Of a stretch of 64,000 nucleotides of DNA, positions 24,126 through 36,355 are shown one piece after another. Position 1 is the stretch's first letter. Each line of letters begins with the position of its first letter. The notes below the pieces were generated by a model. It did not search any database. It was not told the origin of the DNA and saw nothing but the letters and a program-made list of their open reading frames with translations. Position numbers and translations under genes: made by a program. Source of the stretch: Gossypium raimondii. Its lineage: Eukaryota; Streptophyta; Magnoliopsida; Malvales; Malvaceae. The DNA is taken from contig NC_068569.1 in the NCBI RefSeq assembly GCF_025698545.1, positions 10,354,001 to 10,418,000 on the forward strand, in the 5' to 3' direction.

Positions 24126-24787
24126 TCATACCATAGTTACAACTGTGAGAATAAGTGCTAGAAAGACTGAAGTAAGTGTGACTGTAACAACTATTCCTGA
24201 ACTACTAGGGTGCGGGCCTGGTGCAAGGCCAACCTCAGGCGTATTTGGAATTCCAGGTGAAGATTCAGCTCTTTGGTGCAGACCCATCACCTGGATCATT
24301 AGTTTCTGACTCTTCTTGCAGTGATCGGGGACTCCACTGATGAAGTAGAAGAGTCCGGGCCTATCAAGATTGATGACAGTGTTTCCATCGTCAAAGGAAG
24401 AGATGGGTTTGTTTATGTTGCAGTGATAGTAATCCCATTTCTCCACCACAAGGACTGAATCATTCTGATATTCAAATGCTGCAGTAGAGAGAATGTTACG
24501 ACAGCTAAGCATTAGAAACTTAATAGTCAATGGCATGAATGTGCAAAAGAAGCTAAAAATGAAAATCCATGCATGAACAAATGCATTAGAAACTCACAAA
24601 GGGAGTCTCCAACATGAAACCTTTTACTGGTAGCCCACTGGGTATACACCTCAGTGTTATTAGCACCAGGCTGCTGCCAGCCTATATGATCACCCACTTT
24701 GAACTGCTTGGAAGCTTCAACAGAGCCATTCATTGCAGCTATTATGAAAAAACAAATGCAAAAGATGAAACCCCTCAAATGTTCCAT
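24126..24787 (-). CDS. Early nodulin-like phytocyanin (ENODL), GPI-anchored
   Basis: Two exons, 24787-24598 and 24478-24126, join in frame (GATTCCCTTT|gtgag; ctgcag|CATTTG) for 180 aa. A signal peptide occupies about residues 1-25 (cleavage after GSVEA). The plastocyanin-like domain follows, FKVGDHIGWQQP through DYYHCNINKPI and FYFISGVPDHCKKSQKLMIQV. The domain's disulfide cysteines (HCN and DHC) are present. At the first copper-ligand position the sequence reads YQNDSVL, with no histidine, and the last block lacks the usual Met/Gln ligand arrangement, so copper binding is unlikely. This is the ENODL pattern. A Pro/Ser-rich arabinogalactan-type linker and a hydrophobic tail (VTLTSVFLALILTVVTMV) predict a GPI anchor at the outer plasma membrane. 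In-frame start ATG 24787 directly precedes the signal sequence. Confidence 0.9.
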
Positions 24788-24863
24788 ATCCAATCAGTCG
24801 TTGACAAATTCTTTTTTTCTTGTAGAAAGGTTCAGATTACAGAGAAGTAAATAATAGCGAGAG

Positions 24864-24876
24864 AATATATATATAT
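24864..24876 (-). promoter_or_regulatory. TATA box candidate of the phytocyanin gene
   Basis: An alternating AT motif (aatatatatatat) lies about 80 bases upstream of the ATG at 24787, leaving room for a roughly 50-base leader. It could also be a simple repeat. Confidence 0.4.
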
Positions 24877-25255
24877 TGGTGCATTTAAGAAAAAGGATTT
24901 CAAAGGAAGAACTAAAAATAGAAGCAGAAATTGGTTTTTTTTTTTCCAACTTTCAGAGAACGTCTAAACGTGAGAGATAGGAGAGTGGGGGGGACGGTGG
25001 AGAAGACAGTTATGCAGCAACGTGCCTGGGTTGCGGTTTTTGGTTTTATAAAATTTTAAATTAAAGAAATAAATATTTTGTTGAATTTAAACACAATATG
25101 GGCCCGATCCAAGAGCTTATCTAGTCCTTTTTGGGTTCGTTTATGATAGGCGTGGATCTCGTTACCTTTTAGGGCCTCCTGAAATTTCTTTTTTTCCAAT
25201 AACAACAAACTTTCTACTTTAATAATACTAGTTAAAATAGATTGTTTGTGTGTAA

Positions 25256-25593
25256 TAGATCTGTCCCGGGACCGGCCCGGCCCGAAATATGGGCCTGGAT
25301 TATAAGCCCGAGCCCGGCCCATTTTTAAAATAAACATTAAAAATATTTTAAAAATAAAAAAATAAAAAATTTATTTTAAAAGTATTTTCAAATTAAAAAA
25401 TAAAAATAAAAATATATATTTATTATACTTGGGCCAGGCCGGGTCGGGCCTGGGCCAAAAAAGTGGTGCCCGAGGCCCGCCCCGTTTAAAAAATGGGCCG
25501 AAATATTTTTGCCCAAGCCCATATTTCGGGCCTATATTTTTACTCGAACCCTCCCATATTTCGGGCGGGTCGCCCGGCTCATGGATAGGTCTA
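25256..25593. mobile_element. GC-rich hAT-like MITE (338 bp)
   Basis: The ends form imperfect terminal inverted repeats (TAGATCTGTCC at left, complement of GGATAGGTCTA at right). They are flanked by an 8-bp direct repeat gtgtgtaa at 25248-25255 and 25594-25601; the match extends to 9-10 bp depending on where the end is set. Eight-base duplications fit hAT elements. The arms are strikingly GC-rich (ccggcccggcccgaaatatg and its mirror), around an AT-rich centre. There is no coding capacity; ORFs here are artefacts of the palindrome. Confidence 0.7.
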
Positions 25594-25633
25594 GTGTGTA
25601 ATAAGAATAATCATAACATTAATTTTTAATAAA

Positions 25634-28580
25634 TGTGTCGAAACCTCTTTTAAATTTTGAAAAATGGGGATCGACTTTTGAAAATAAAATGGGAGTCGCC
25701 ACTGATCTTTTATTAAGGTGTGATCGGTTCACCATTAAAAATAAATTTTAGGTCTGCGAGATTTGAGAAAATAGGTTCGGGAGTCGGTTACGCACGAGGA
25801 AGGGTTAGCACCCTCGTGACGCCCAAAATTGGTACCGAATTGATTGTTTAATGTCTTAATGTCGAAACCTTGAGAAGATTTTAAAATACGATCCTTTAAC
25901 GAGAAAATTCGAATAAACAAAATTGAATGATAAGACAAACTCATTTCGCAGAAATAAATTGTCACACTCAGTGAGTTAGAATGCAATCAATTCAATCTTT
26001 GAAATTAGATTTGTCCCTTTAAAAGAATGTGTTTTAAGAAGGTTATTCGATTATTTAAGTTAATCGAGAAATCATAATCCAGTAAGTTAGGGTTCAATTT
26101 CTCAAAATTCTTAAACATCAAACATTGTCTTTATTTTAAAATCGGGATAACAAATGTCATATCCAATAAGTTAGGATCCAACATTTTGAAGTCTTAAAAG
26201 CTTTATTTTAAAATTGTATGGTTTTACCAAAATAAATACTTGGCTATTCAAATTCATCAAGAAGAATTGAAGTCCAGTAAGTTAGGGCACAATTCTCTCG
26301 AGAACTTATAAACACCAAGTTTTTCGAAGATTGTGAAATTGAATGATTGTAGCGCTTTAATAAAATACAATTTTTATAAACGAGATAGGATTGAATAGCA
26401 ATATAATATAAAATATAAATAGCAACCCAAACATGTACTAAGAATTAACAAGCAAGTGACAGGTAAATACAAAGAAGAACAGCAATAGTAGTTCTAAACA
26501 TATTATACAAATGTCATTCTTAACAACTAAACATCGAAGAAATCAATGAGCAAACTTCATAAAAATAAGCCCAAATGATAAAAGAGGAATTACACTTAAC
26601 GAATCCTAAGTACAAAAGTTCTAAAAAATTATGTATGAACTCAAAATAGACTTGAAATAAAATAATAACAACATTGTATAATAGTATTTTGAAATGAATT
26701 TGAAACAAATAATATATGTTTATTAATTTAACATACATAGTATATTCAACAAAACCATATAAAAAATACATATATAGATGTAAAAAAATGAGGTAGTCAT
26801 ATACATAAGTAGTTTAAAAAACAAATTACATGCAAGTAAAATCGATTTAAAATACATATATAAACATATTAAAAAACTTGAAGTCAATAATCTTAAAAAC
26901 ATCTAATATCATAATATTAACATATATTTTTAAAATATTTAATAATTTATGTGTACATGAATAATAGCATTATATATAAAATATATATTATCCTATAAGT
27001 ATTTGATATACAACGTATTAAAAGGTAAATTTTAAAACAAAAATGAAAATAAAAAAGCATCAAAATATATGTATAAATTATATTAAATCTTCAAAAATAT
27101 GTATATTGATAAGTGATAAATTAAGTACTAATATATTAAAATTCTTAAAATTTATAATAAAAATAAAATGAAAAAAACTAATGTATGATGTATTTAAATA
27201 ACATAATTAACCATAATAGTATTATATTTTAAAATTGTATTAATAATAAGTTTACAAATATTGTCAAAATTTAATATTAAAATAGTACATCAAAATCAGA
27301 TCTAATTTTATTTAAAATTAAGTACACAGAAAACAAAATTAAAATTACAACCGAAATTAAAGGAAAACAACAAAATCGAACTAAATTGACAAGCGATTCA
27401 ACACTCAGGGACCAAAACAGTAAATAACCACAAAAATTCGAGAGTTCAAAATTGGTCGATGAAAACGGCGTCGTTTGCCTGTGGATTGCAATGAAAGTAG
27501 AATAAAATTTGCGGTACGATTTAAAAACCTTGAAGAAAAAACTGATTTGAAATAAAATCTAATTCAGATGGACTAATTACGGAAATAAACCATTGAACAA
27601 AAAGGCGCGGGTCCTACCCCGGGTCGGGTTACCGCGCGGATCTAAAAGCCTTGAAACAACGTCGTTTTGAAACCACCAGATTGGTATCAAACAGCGACGT
27701 TTCTTCCTCTGCATATAGACTAAAGAAAAACCTAGAAACAGCAGCCTCCTTTCATTTTCAAGAAAACCTAAAACTATAGTACCCTCAGCGCCATTCCATG
27801 CCCATGCCAACCAGAAGCCCTTCAACCTCCATCCGACTTCGATTGCGACAGAGTAGAATGAGAATAGGCCATCCGGTAAGCTTTTCTTCCTCTTTTCTTC
27901 TATTTGCTTTATATATATGCCTATATGAGGTTAATAACAAACGAAAAAAAGAAAAACCATCGGAGAAGAAAAACAGAACGGAAGAAAACCTTTTCTTTTT
28001 TCTATTGTTTTTCTCCGTATTTGATACAATATGCGTGTGTTAAAAAGGGGAAAAGAGCCACTTTTTACAGATTCAAAAACGGCTTTATATAGCTGGGTCC
28101 AGAAAAAAAATCCAAATACATCATTTTTTCTCTCTGACCTTTATACTATTTGCTCCTTTTTGCCTACTATTTTCTTTCTGCTATTTGCTCCTTTTTGCCT
28201 ACTATTTTCTGTCTGCCTTTTCTTGTTTGCTTGCGCCCTTTGTGTGTTGTTGGTTTTCTGCAGGTGTACAGAGGCCGTACGGTGACGTGGAGGGCAGTAC
28301 ATGTGCCAGGGAAGGTCCTGGTGGCTACGGTGCTGGAGGCTCGCGTACGGGGAAACGGCGTTGGGAGCTTCTAGGGTTCCCAGCTTCTGATTTTGCTTTA
28401 GGCCGCTTCGGTTTTGGGTTAGGGGTATTCGGGTTTGGTTTTGGGTTGGTAATCTTATTGGGCCATTCGGGCCATTATAATTTTGGGTTTAAATTTTCTG
28501 TAAATAGATTGTTTTTGGTTTTTATCATTTGGGTTTGTTTTGCTGGAATGGGCCTGGGCAAAATGGGCTCGGTGCAGATA
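25634..28580. mobile_element. Probable solo-LTR or large non-autonomous LTR-retroelement block
   Basis: The block begins tgtgtcgaaacctcttttaa and includes the phrases gggagtcgccactgatc, gtgtgatcggttcacc and cgggagtcggttacgcacga, then gggttagcaccctcgtgacg. I recall these as a common dispersed plant LTR-type repeat. The right half has ACGGCGTCGTTT, a promoter-like to transcript-like section with polypyrimidine tracts (28140-28260), and ends near ggctcggtgca at about 28577. A 35-base tandem duplication sits at 28146-28215. No retroviral proteins are found inside, so a solo LTR or LARD/TRIM-type derivative is likely. No matching target duplication was found at the guessed ends, so the limits are uncertain. 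ORFs at 27577-28583 are unsupported. Confidence 0.4.
28146..28215 (+). repeat. Tandem duplication, two 35-bp units
   Basis: The unit beginning ctatttgctcctttttgcct occurs at 28146-28180 and again at 28181-28215 with one substitution near the end. It lies in the pyrimidine-rich part of the LTR-like block. Confidence 0.9.
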
Positions 28581-31500
28581 TAATTTTTTTGTACTATTTA
28601 AATTTTGATTTAATTTAAATTAAATTTACCAAATTAAACAGATAATCTAACGATTGATTGCTAACGATGCTTTCATTGTGTCGGCAATGTTAATATGTTG
28701 AGCTTTTGATAGTTGAAGTTGAAGGCCACTCAATTGTCATGTGTAAATCCTTTTTATGATTATTTTAAATTTAAGTCTTGGGCATATATTTTAATTTAAT
28801 GTAGTATTTTTTTTAAATAATTAGAAAAGAGGAATGTGAGGACTGAATATACCATGGCATTGAATTATTGATTCAAGAGTCAAGTCCACTTTGGGATAAC
28901 GATAGTTTCCAATTTTCAATGCCAGTATAAGTGTGACGGAAGATTTATCAATTTCACTGTAATTTTCAATCTAATAGTTAAATAATTAAATTTTAATAAT
29001 TACAATTATCCAATCTCATTATTGCTCCGAACATAATCAGAGTGGATGGAAAATATTTCTAAATTAATAAATTAATTAATCCATATGACTGAATTGTGAG
29101 CATTGCGACCCTGGTTAAACAATGCGATTAAGTCTCAAATCAAAATGTTTAAAGCCTATAATATATTTATTGGATTTCCCCAAAAAAATGCTAATTGGTA
29201 TGGGTGTATAAATATATTATAATTGGGGAATGAGTTCTCAGTTTGTTGGCAATTGAGTACTCAAGTTCATCATTCACCTTGTGTTATTATATGCGTAGCT
29301 TTTAAAGCTTTATTATGTGTTGGTGTCAAGTGTAAATTTTAATTTGAATTAATCTATTTTATTTAGATTTTTCTATTTCTTAATTTATTTCGGCTGTAAT
29401 AATAATTTAATTTTACTTGTTTTGACATTTTGTACCCAATCGTACTTTAATAGTTCAATTCTACTAAATCAGTATCTATATCGATATTCGTACTCTAATT
29501 GTACCGTTAGTGTAATTTTAAAATATATATTATAATTGGATACATTGTTTTATTTGATACAAAATAATGATAAAAGCAATGAATTAAAACAAAATTTCAA
29601 GCTATAAAAGATCACAAATAATAAATATAAGAATAATTATAATTAGGGCCTAATCAATATAATTAAAAATTCTAAATATATTAAAATATGACTCATAAAA
29701 CTTATATCAAAATAAAATTAAAAATAACGCTCACACATTCTACTTAAGTAAAACTTAAATCTATGACCTCAAATTTTCAAATTAATTGAACCAATGTAAA
29801 ATGATTTTTAAATATGTAGAATTATAAGGTATAATCGCATATTGTAATTATAAGTGATACACATTCGTAATTATGACTTGAATAAATTAATGTAAATTGT
29901 GATGATATATTTTGATCTTATATCGAATAAATCTAAACAAAGTTCACATGATTAGATTTAAACTAAATTAAAGTTAGACTGAAATTTCATGCATGGTTTA
30001 CACAATGCGAGACTTTAAAATAAAACATTTATATAATTTTTGCTCCTTAAATTTGACAATCATGTCTACTTGAGTCACAGTACTATGTTAGTCCATTTTG
30101 ATACTTAAATCGATAATTAAGTTTATTTTGATCCCTAAACTTGAAGAACATAAATTTTAATTATGTGATATTTTAAAATTTAATTTATAAATGATGACAT
30201 GATACCATCTTAAAATGTTATATTTTTAAATTTTAACAAAATTCAAATTAAGAAATAAAATAAAGTTAATTACAACTTCAAATACTCAAATGAGCCTAAT
30301 TACGAAAGTAAAAAAAAATCGTATTAACCCAAAATAAATTATCAAATTCGTTAATAACTCAACTTACAATTAATTCAAAATATCATAAGGAGATTTTTTA
30401 AGAAAAATCATAAAAACAAAATACTCCAATACCCAATACGGATGCGGTAAAAGTATGGAAGGGGGAAATTTTAATAGGTGCCACGTCATCGATTAGATCA
30501 GCGCATCAAAATTCAAATTCATGAACCCACCAGATTCGTTGTCGGATCATGCGTGTCTCCTAGTTCTTACCTAAAACGTTTGAAGTGTCCTACAACAGAA
30601 CATTAATACCATGTGTGCATCACGTGCTGATGTTCTCATGTGCATGATTTCCGTGGATGACGATGACGCTGCTACCTTTTCACTTAAATTATACGACGGA
30701 TGTGGTATGGATCAATGTACGTAGCTGATGTTAAGGGTCGTGATGATGATCCAAGTTTTGTCCGCATGATGGACGGTGGATCATGATTACACTCCCAATG
30801 TTGGGGAGAGTTGTGGGCTCAATTTAAGTAATTACTACTGCTACGTGTATAAATTAAAGAAACGCCAGTGGGTCATTAATGAAGTTATGTTATAAATTAT
30901 AAAAAATACTTTGAAAATAATTGTATATATGTAAACGGTAAAGAGTTTAATAATTTCGGTCCTGGGTAAATATTTAAGATGTGTTTGATTGGGTGGAAAA
31001 AAGAAGGATGAGAAGAGAAAGTAGAAAAGTTGAAAGAAAATAAAATTGGAGTGCCTTTAGTTAAGAGAAAAAGCGAGAGGAAATATAACAGGAGAAGTGA
31101 CCATATTTTATCCTAATGTATAAAAATTAATTTTCTAAATTTAGAATAATAAAAGGAAAGAAGATGAGAGAGAATTGTATATTAGTTCAAATTATACAAT
31201 TTCCAATTGTTTTATTTTATTTTCTTCTACTTTTCAACTTTACAAAGTAATATAAAAAAAAAATTCTACTTTTCATCTTTACTACAAAACACATCAATAA
31301 AAAATATATTTTCATCCTTTAAAATATTTACTCTTTCAGTTTTCTTTCATTCGTGCCAAATAAAACTTCCAAAACGAAAAGGACGTGAATTCTAGAAGAT
31401 ATAGGCTGGTTTAATTTATATAAAAATCGATGGGGGGCTAAGTTAAAAATAAGAACTTCAATGGTGATGACCAAGCTGTGTAAATTGCGGCTAACTAATC

Positions 31501-33540
31501 ATAGATTGACTTAATGTATACGAAGCATCATTTTCAATTTAATGATTTCCAATTCAAATACTATATCCGTTTTATCCAAATGGTTGATCACAAGGATATG
31601 CTGTTTTTTGGAGTCAAAATACAAACTAACAAACGCTGTTGCAAGTGCATAAAATTTAGATGTCTTTAATTAATTCTAGTAAATTAATAATTATACGACT
31701 AATTTCAAAGTACCATTCATACTTTAAATTATTAAACAATAAAAATAAGTAAAGTTTATTGATCACAAATTTCATCGCTCACACCGCTTTATAGATGTAG
31801 ATAGTCAAAGCTCAATGAAAATACTTATTTTATTATTAAAATATTATATTTATGAAAGTTTTTCCGAGTCGTTGTCAAGCTATCATATTTTAAATAATTT
31901 TATTTGCTCACTCACATATTATATTTTAAATCGTCATATAAAAGTGTTTTATTTATTATATAACAATTCAACCATTAAAAATAATTATAATATCTAATTT
32001 AAATTTTGCAATTAAGTTTAATTGAAATTGAAAAATTGAAGGATTAGGGCCAAATATAATTGTGCTCCACATGCTTAAAGAAGAAGGCTTGTCTCAACGG
32101 ACGGTGAAAACTTGCATGAAGGGAGAGCTTGATTGCAAGTTTTATTTATTTATTTGTTTATTTTTTATGGGGGGGGGGGGTTGTTTGCTACTATAACTAA
32201 TGAACAAACTGATGGGTGAAAAAAAGTTGAAGTATCCATCTTTGATTTGCAAATAAGGCAAGGGGACAATGAATACTTGTGGGGCATTTTTATGTACGAA
32301 AAATACTAGTATGAATTATGACACTCTTCATTATTGGTTAGGTTGGTAGATTTTGACTTCTCTATCGTTACTACTATTACAGTCTTTTTGAAACTAAACC
32401 TACATTCACAACATGTACATATATTCCATTTTGTGAAATATCCCTTCAGGTTAATGTACTACATGTCATAAACCTTTGGTGTTTTTTTCTTCTTTTAAGC
32501 GGGAGCACAAAGTTTGATTCGAAGGTCTAATGCCAACAGCATGCATACGGTAGCTCTAAGGCAGCACACAGAATATAAATTAATTTATGATTTTTTTTAA
32601 ATGTGGTTTTCTATTGGTGGTGGACGATAAAATTCATAAATAGAATATTCAGTATATTGATAATTGATTTTGTCACAATTTCACAATATATCTATAGACG
32701 TGATTGCAATCACAATTAAAATCAACAAAAGAATTGAGCCTCTACTGAATTAGAAAGATTGACGACAAATCTATCCTTAAAAATACTTGCAAAATCAGCC
32801 CTATTCAAATTTTAAAAATTACTTTGAATATAAATATAAATAATTTTAAGAAGTTATATGGTTAAATATAAAATGTTGTATATATAAAAATAATAATACT
32901 GTACCAAGATGAATGTAAAATTGGAATTAAAACTCTTAAAAGAAAATATTTAATTCAAACTATCATACAATAGATTTGCTATTTGCTCTTTCATATTAAT
33001 CACAAAATTTTCAAGTCTTAGAAAAGTAATTCTTGATTAAAGAAAAGATTGATTCTTTTTCACATTTTTTATTAAAATCAAATAAATATATTATGAATTA
33101 TCAAACTTATTTTAAAAATAGAAAATATTTTAATTAATTTAAAATTTTCAGCAAGCTACCGGTGTTATTTAGGGTACAGTTATGCTTTAATCACAATATT
33201 TTATTTTTCCGAAAATGCGATTAATCACAACCTTACATGTATTAAATCTATAATTTTGACCATTAAATTGTGAAGTACTGAAGTCAATACAATACAAATA
33301 TTTTCTGGCTTTATATGGAAAAAAGGAAAATAAAATAAAATAGCAGAAGAGACAGAGACAAAGACGCATTCAGCGATAAGGCCTGGTAACGCCTTATTGT
33401 CCCCACTGCCTCACAAATATTCCATCACAGTCAGGCACCCACCCCCATCCCATCGCATCCCTCACGTCCATCATCCTTTCTTTTCCTTTTAATAGATTAT
33501 TTTATACCGTATAATTAGGGTTATCGCGTAAATACGGTAA
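28581..33540. other. Intergenic, AT-rich; no gene seen
   Basis: Nearly 5 kb of AT-rich sequence without recognisable proteins. A degenerate repeat phrase set (about 30050-30350) resembles 22900-23090. A slightly less AT-rich island at 30470-30790 contains cacgtg (G-box core) but no ORF. There is a run of 12 G at 32169-32180. ORFs at 31207-31395, 31815-31997 and 33187-33369 are low-complexity and unsupported. Confidence 0.55.
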
Positions 33541-34222
33541 TTAAGATGAATAAAATTTGATTTGATTTGAAAAATAAAATATTTAAATTTAAATTGATTA
33601 ATTTGAGTTATTTGATTTTTTCCGAGTCAACTCATTTCAAGTTGAGTTAAATTTTACAAATCAAATAACATATTTGTATAAATATCACTTTAATCTCTCA
33701 ATTTTAAAAATAAACAATTTTGTCTCTTTCTCAACAAAATTACAAAATAATCAAACTATTTTTCAAAAACTCAAAATAATTTGTAACTTTTAAAATATTT
33801 ATAAAACTCCAAATTTTATATTTTTTAAAATATATATTTAAAAAATCTAAAGAATATATAAAGAAAGTTAAGATTTTAAAAATTTTCCAAAATAATAATT
33901 TTGGGATCTAAATAAGTTACTTAATGATTCAAGTTTATCATATTAAACTGTCTTCTTCTTATTTTCTTAATTTGCTTCAAAAGTTTTCAAATATATGTTA
34001 TTTCAAATCTATGTGATCTAACATGAAATTAGTTATAATAACGATATTTTAATTTAACATTTCTAATATCTTAATTTTTTCAATCTAACTCGAACAATTC
34101 CACTCATTCGACTCAATTCGAAAACAAATCAAATTAAGTTAGGATGATAAAATAACACCCATAAACTCAATTAATTCGAAAATTTTTCACTCGATTCGTT
34201 CAAACGATCACCTCCAACGATA
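33541..34222 (-). mobile_element. AT-rich dispersed element, copy 2 (reverse orientation)
   Basis: The reverse complement of this block runs parallel to 6061-6690. Both share an opening ggtgatcgttNNaacgaatcgag-type end, a middle around ataactaatttcatgttag, and a closing ACTC-rich stretch with ttgagtt/tcaaataactc phrases. Both lack coding sequence. The limits are approximate because they come from visual alignment with copy 1. Confidence 0.55.
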
Positions 34223-36212
34223 GCCATACACCATACCATACGTATATATTATGTTCAGATGAATTTCATGGCTAAACATTTTATAATCACTGGAGTTCTT
34301 TTTTTTTTTAATAGTATTTGTATATGAATTTGTCTTCGATATACCGACCTATTGCTGAGGGGAGATTAACTCACTCAATGATAGAAGTTTTTGAAGTGTC
34401 GTTCTCTAAGTAGTTGACTTAGACTTCAAACAATTGGTATTTGCTGATGCATTTGGAGGCAAAAAAAAAACTTGTGACTATTTTTGTGGTTGAAACAATG
34501 GCCACATTTTCAGGCACCGTTTCATTACCGAACTTGTTTTTTTTTCAGAGTTGATAAAATTTAGAAGAAAAGCATTGAACTGTCTATTTTGAGAATATTT
34601 GGACAAGTTGGTTTATTGCGGTTTAAGTTTGGTTACTTGCGAGTCAATATATGTCACTTTCTATAGTTGAAGACATTGGATTACATTAGAACTCTTGTGG
34701 AATTATCATTCTATGCTGATTTTTAGCTTCACTTTACAAGAAAGTGATTAGACTATAACTCTTATGTAAGTAAAACTTAAGTAGTATATAAACTTAAGTT
34801 TTATCTAGGTTAAAGTGAATGGAGAGACCTAGAGATTGAGAGTGCATAAATTTGTTGAAGTTAGGAACATTTTATGCGTGCATTGTTTTTGTAAGCAAAC
34901 AATGTTACAATAGAGTCTCATGGATTGCAAAACTAAATTTTTAAGAGGAAGATTAGAGGGAGAGTGATATAGTATTTGTACAATAGTGAGTTTGCTAAAT
35001 TGGTGAGAGTTAGATTAGTGTTAGAACTTAAATAATTGATTGTACTATAAGAAATGTAATGAATCATTGCTTTGGGCAAGACCCTATAGATGTAGATTGA
35101 GGTTAATTTACATAAACAATCTTGGTGTTCATTATCAGTTTTGTGCACATTTGATTTTGTGGTTAAAATTGTGGTCACGGTTCCAAGCACCATTTTTACC
35201 ATAGTTTTTGATTTACAAAGCAAGTACCCCCTCGTTTCTACAGCATTGTTCTCGGAGAGTCTATACTTGGTTTTAGCCTCGATTTTTTTTATCTCTATAC
35301 TCCGAGTAGAGCTCAAACGGTCAAACGGGTCCAAAAAGTTTCAGTGCGCCTAAGTCTACCAAAGAAATGTTTTATCATTCTGGCGGCTAGTCAAGTGATA
35401 GTGTTCTTACTTTTTAAAGGTTCGAGTTTGAACCCTGTCGAGACCAAAATGATATAACATTTCCTTGGTGGACCTATATGCTCCCGTCAAAACTCCGTGA
35501 ACTTGTTAGGGCTCTACTTATAGTAGAAAGATAAAAAAACTCGAGATTAAAACCGAATATAAACATTTCGGGAACAATCTAAATTATTCGAGGTTAAATT
35601 ATCAAATACAAATTATAGTAATAATAGTATAAATAATATATATCCTGAAACATTAACTATGTTAACTTTTTAAAGTAGGAGTTGAGTACAATCTCCCAAG
35701 ATTATCACTGTTAGATGCTTATAAATAGGCTTACAATTACAATTATGATTCTATCTGAACATATATAATCAGATTCAAATGTATGATTTCAAAATTCTTC
35801 AATGTTTTTCTCACAATTAAGTAAACACCACTGTTTATAATTAATAAAAATATTCCAAATCGGTGATTAAATTAGTGAAGTGATTCTTATAATTACAAAT
35901 TGAAATTCAAATACAAATCACATCAAAAGGTGGCAATCGAGTATGACAGGTTTGGGTCACTTTGTGTCAACGAAATTTGTAATAATTTTACATTTATTAA
36001 GGTTTTTTTAGTTTAAATTTTCTGGAATCGAAATCCATTTACATTTAAGTTATTTCAAAATTTGAGAATTCTAGGATTCTTATTAGTCAATTATGATTTA
36101 ATCTCCTATGTATATTTTTAACTTTTTTTTTTCTATTACAAATATGGGATTATAAAACAAATATAAATATATATTTAAATAATTATATCATGAAACACAA
36201 TAAACAAACTAA
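34223..36212. other. Intergenic; nothing identified
   Basis: AT-rich sequence. The ORF pair at 34933-35334 (minus) and 35141-35353 (plus) overlap on opposite strands without a recognisable domain or splice context. Confidence 0.5.
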
Positions 36213-36352
36213 GGGTGAGTTTGGATGGGCGGTGCTTTTACCTGCGGTTAGTGTAAAAACAGCGGTAGCGGTGAGATTAGATACTGTAGTGGTACTGTAG
36301 TGTGAGAGAAAAAGTAAACTAAACGCACCCAATCGCTCATCCAAACCCACTC
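36213..36352. mobile_element. Tourist/PIF-Harbinger-like MITE (140 bp)
   Basis: The left end GGGTGAGTTTGGATG and the right end CATCCAAACCCACTC are inverted repeats with two mismatches. The flanking trinucleotide taa is duplicated at 36210-36212 and 36353-36355, the TWA-type duplication of PIF/Harbinger elements. There is no coding capacity. The minus-strand ORF at 36183-36503 merely reads through it. Confidence 0.75.
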
Positions 36353-36355
36353 TAA

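Noticed and set aside
27577-28583. Several overlapping ORFs in an LTR-like block
   Set aside because: No domains; pyrimidine tracts and a tandem repeat explain the open frames, and several start at non-ATG codons.
34933-35353. Opposing ORFs on both strands
   Set aside because: Neither shows a domain, splice context or codon bias.
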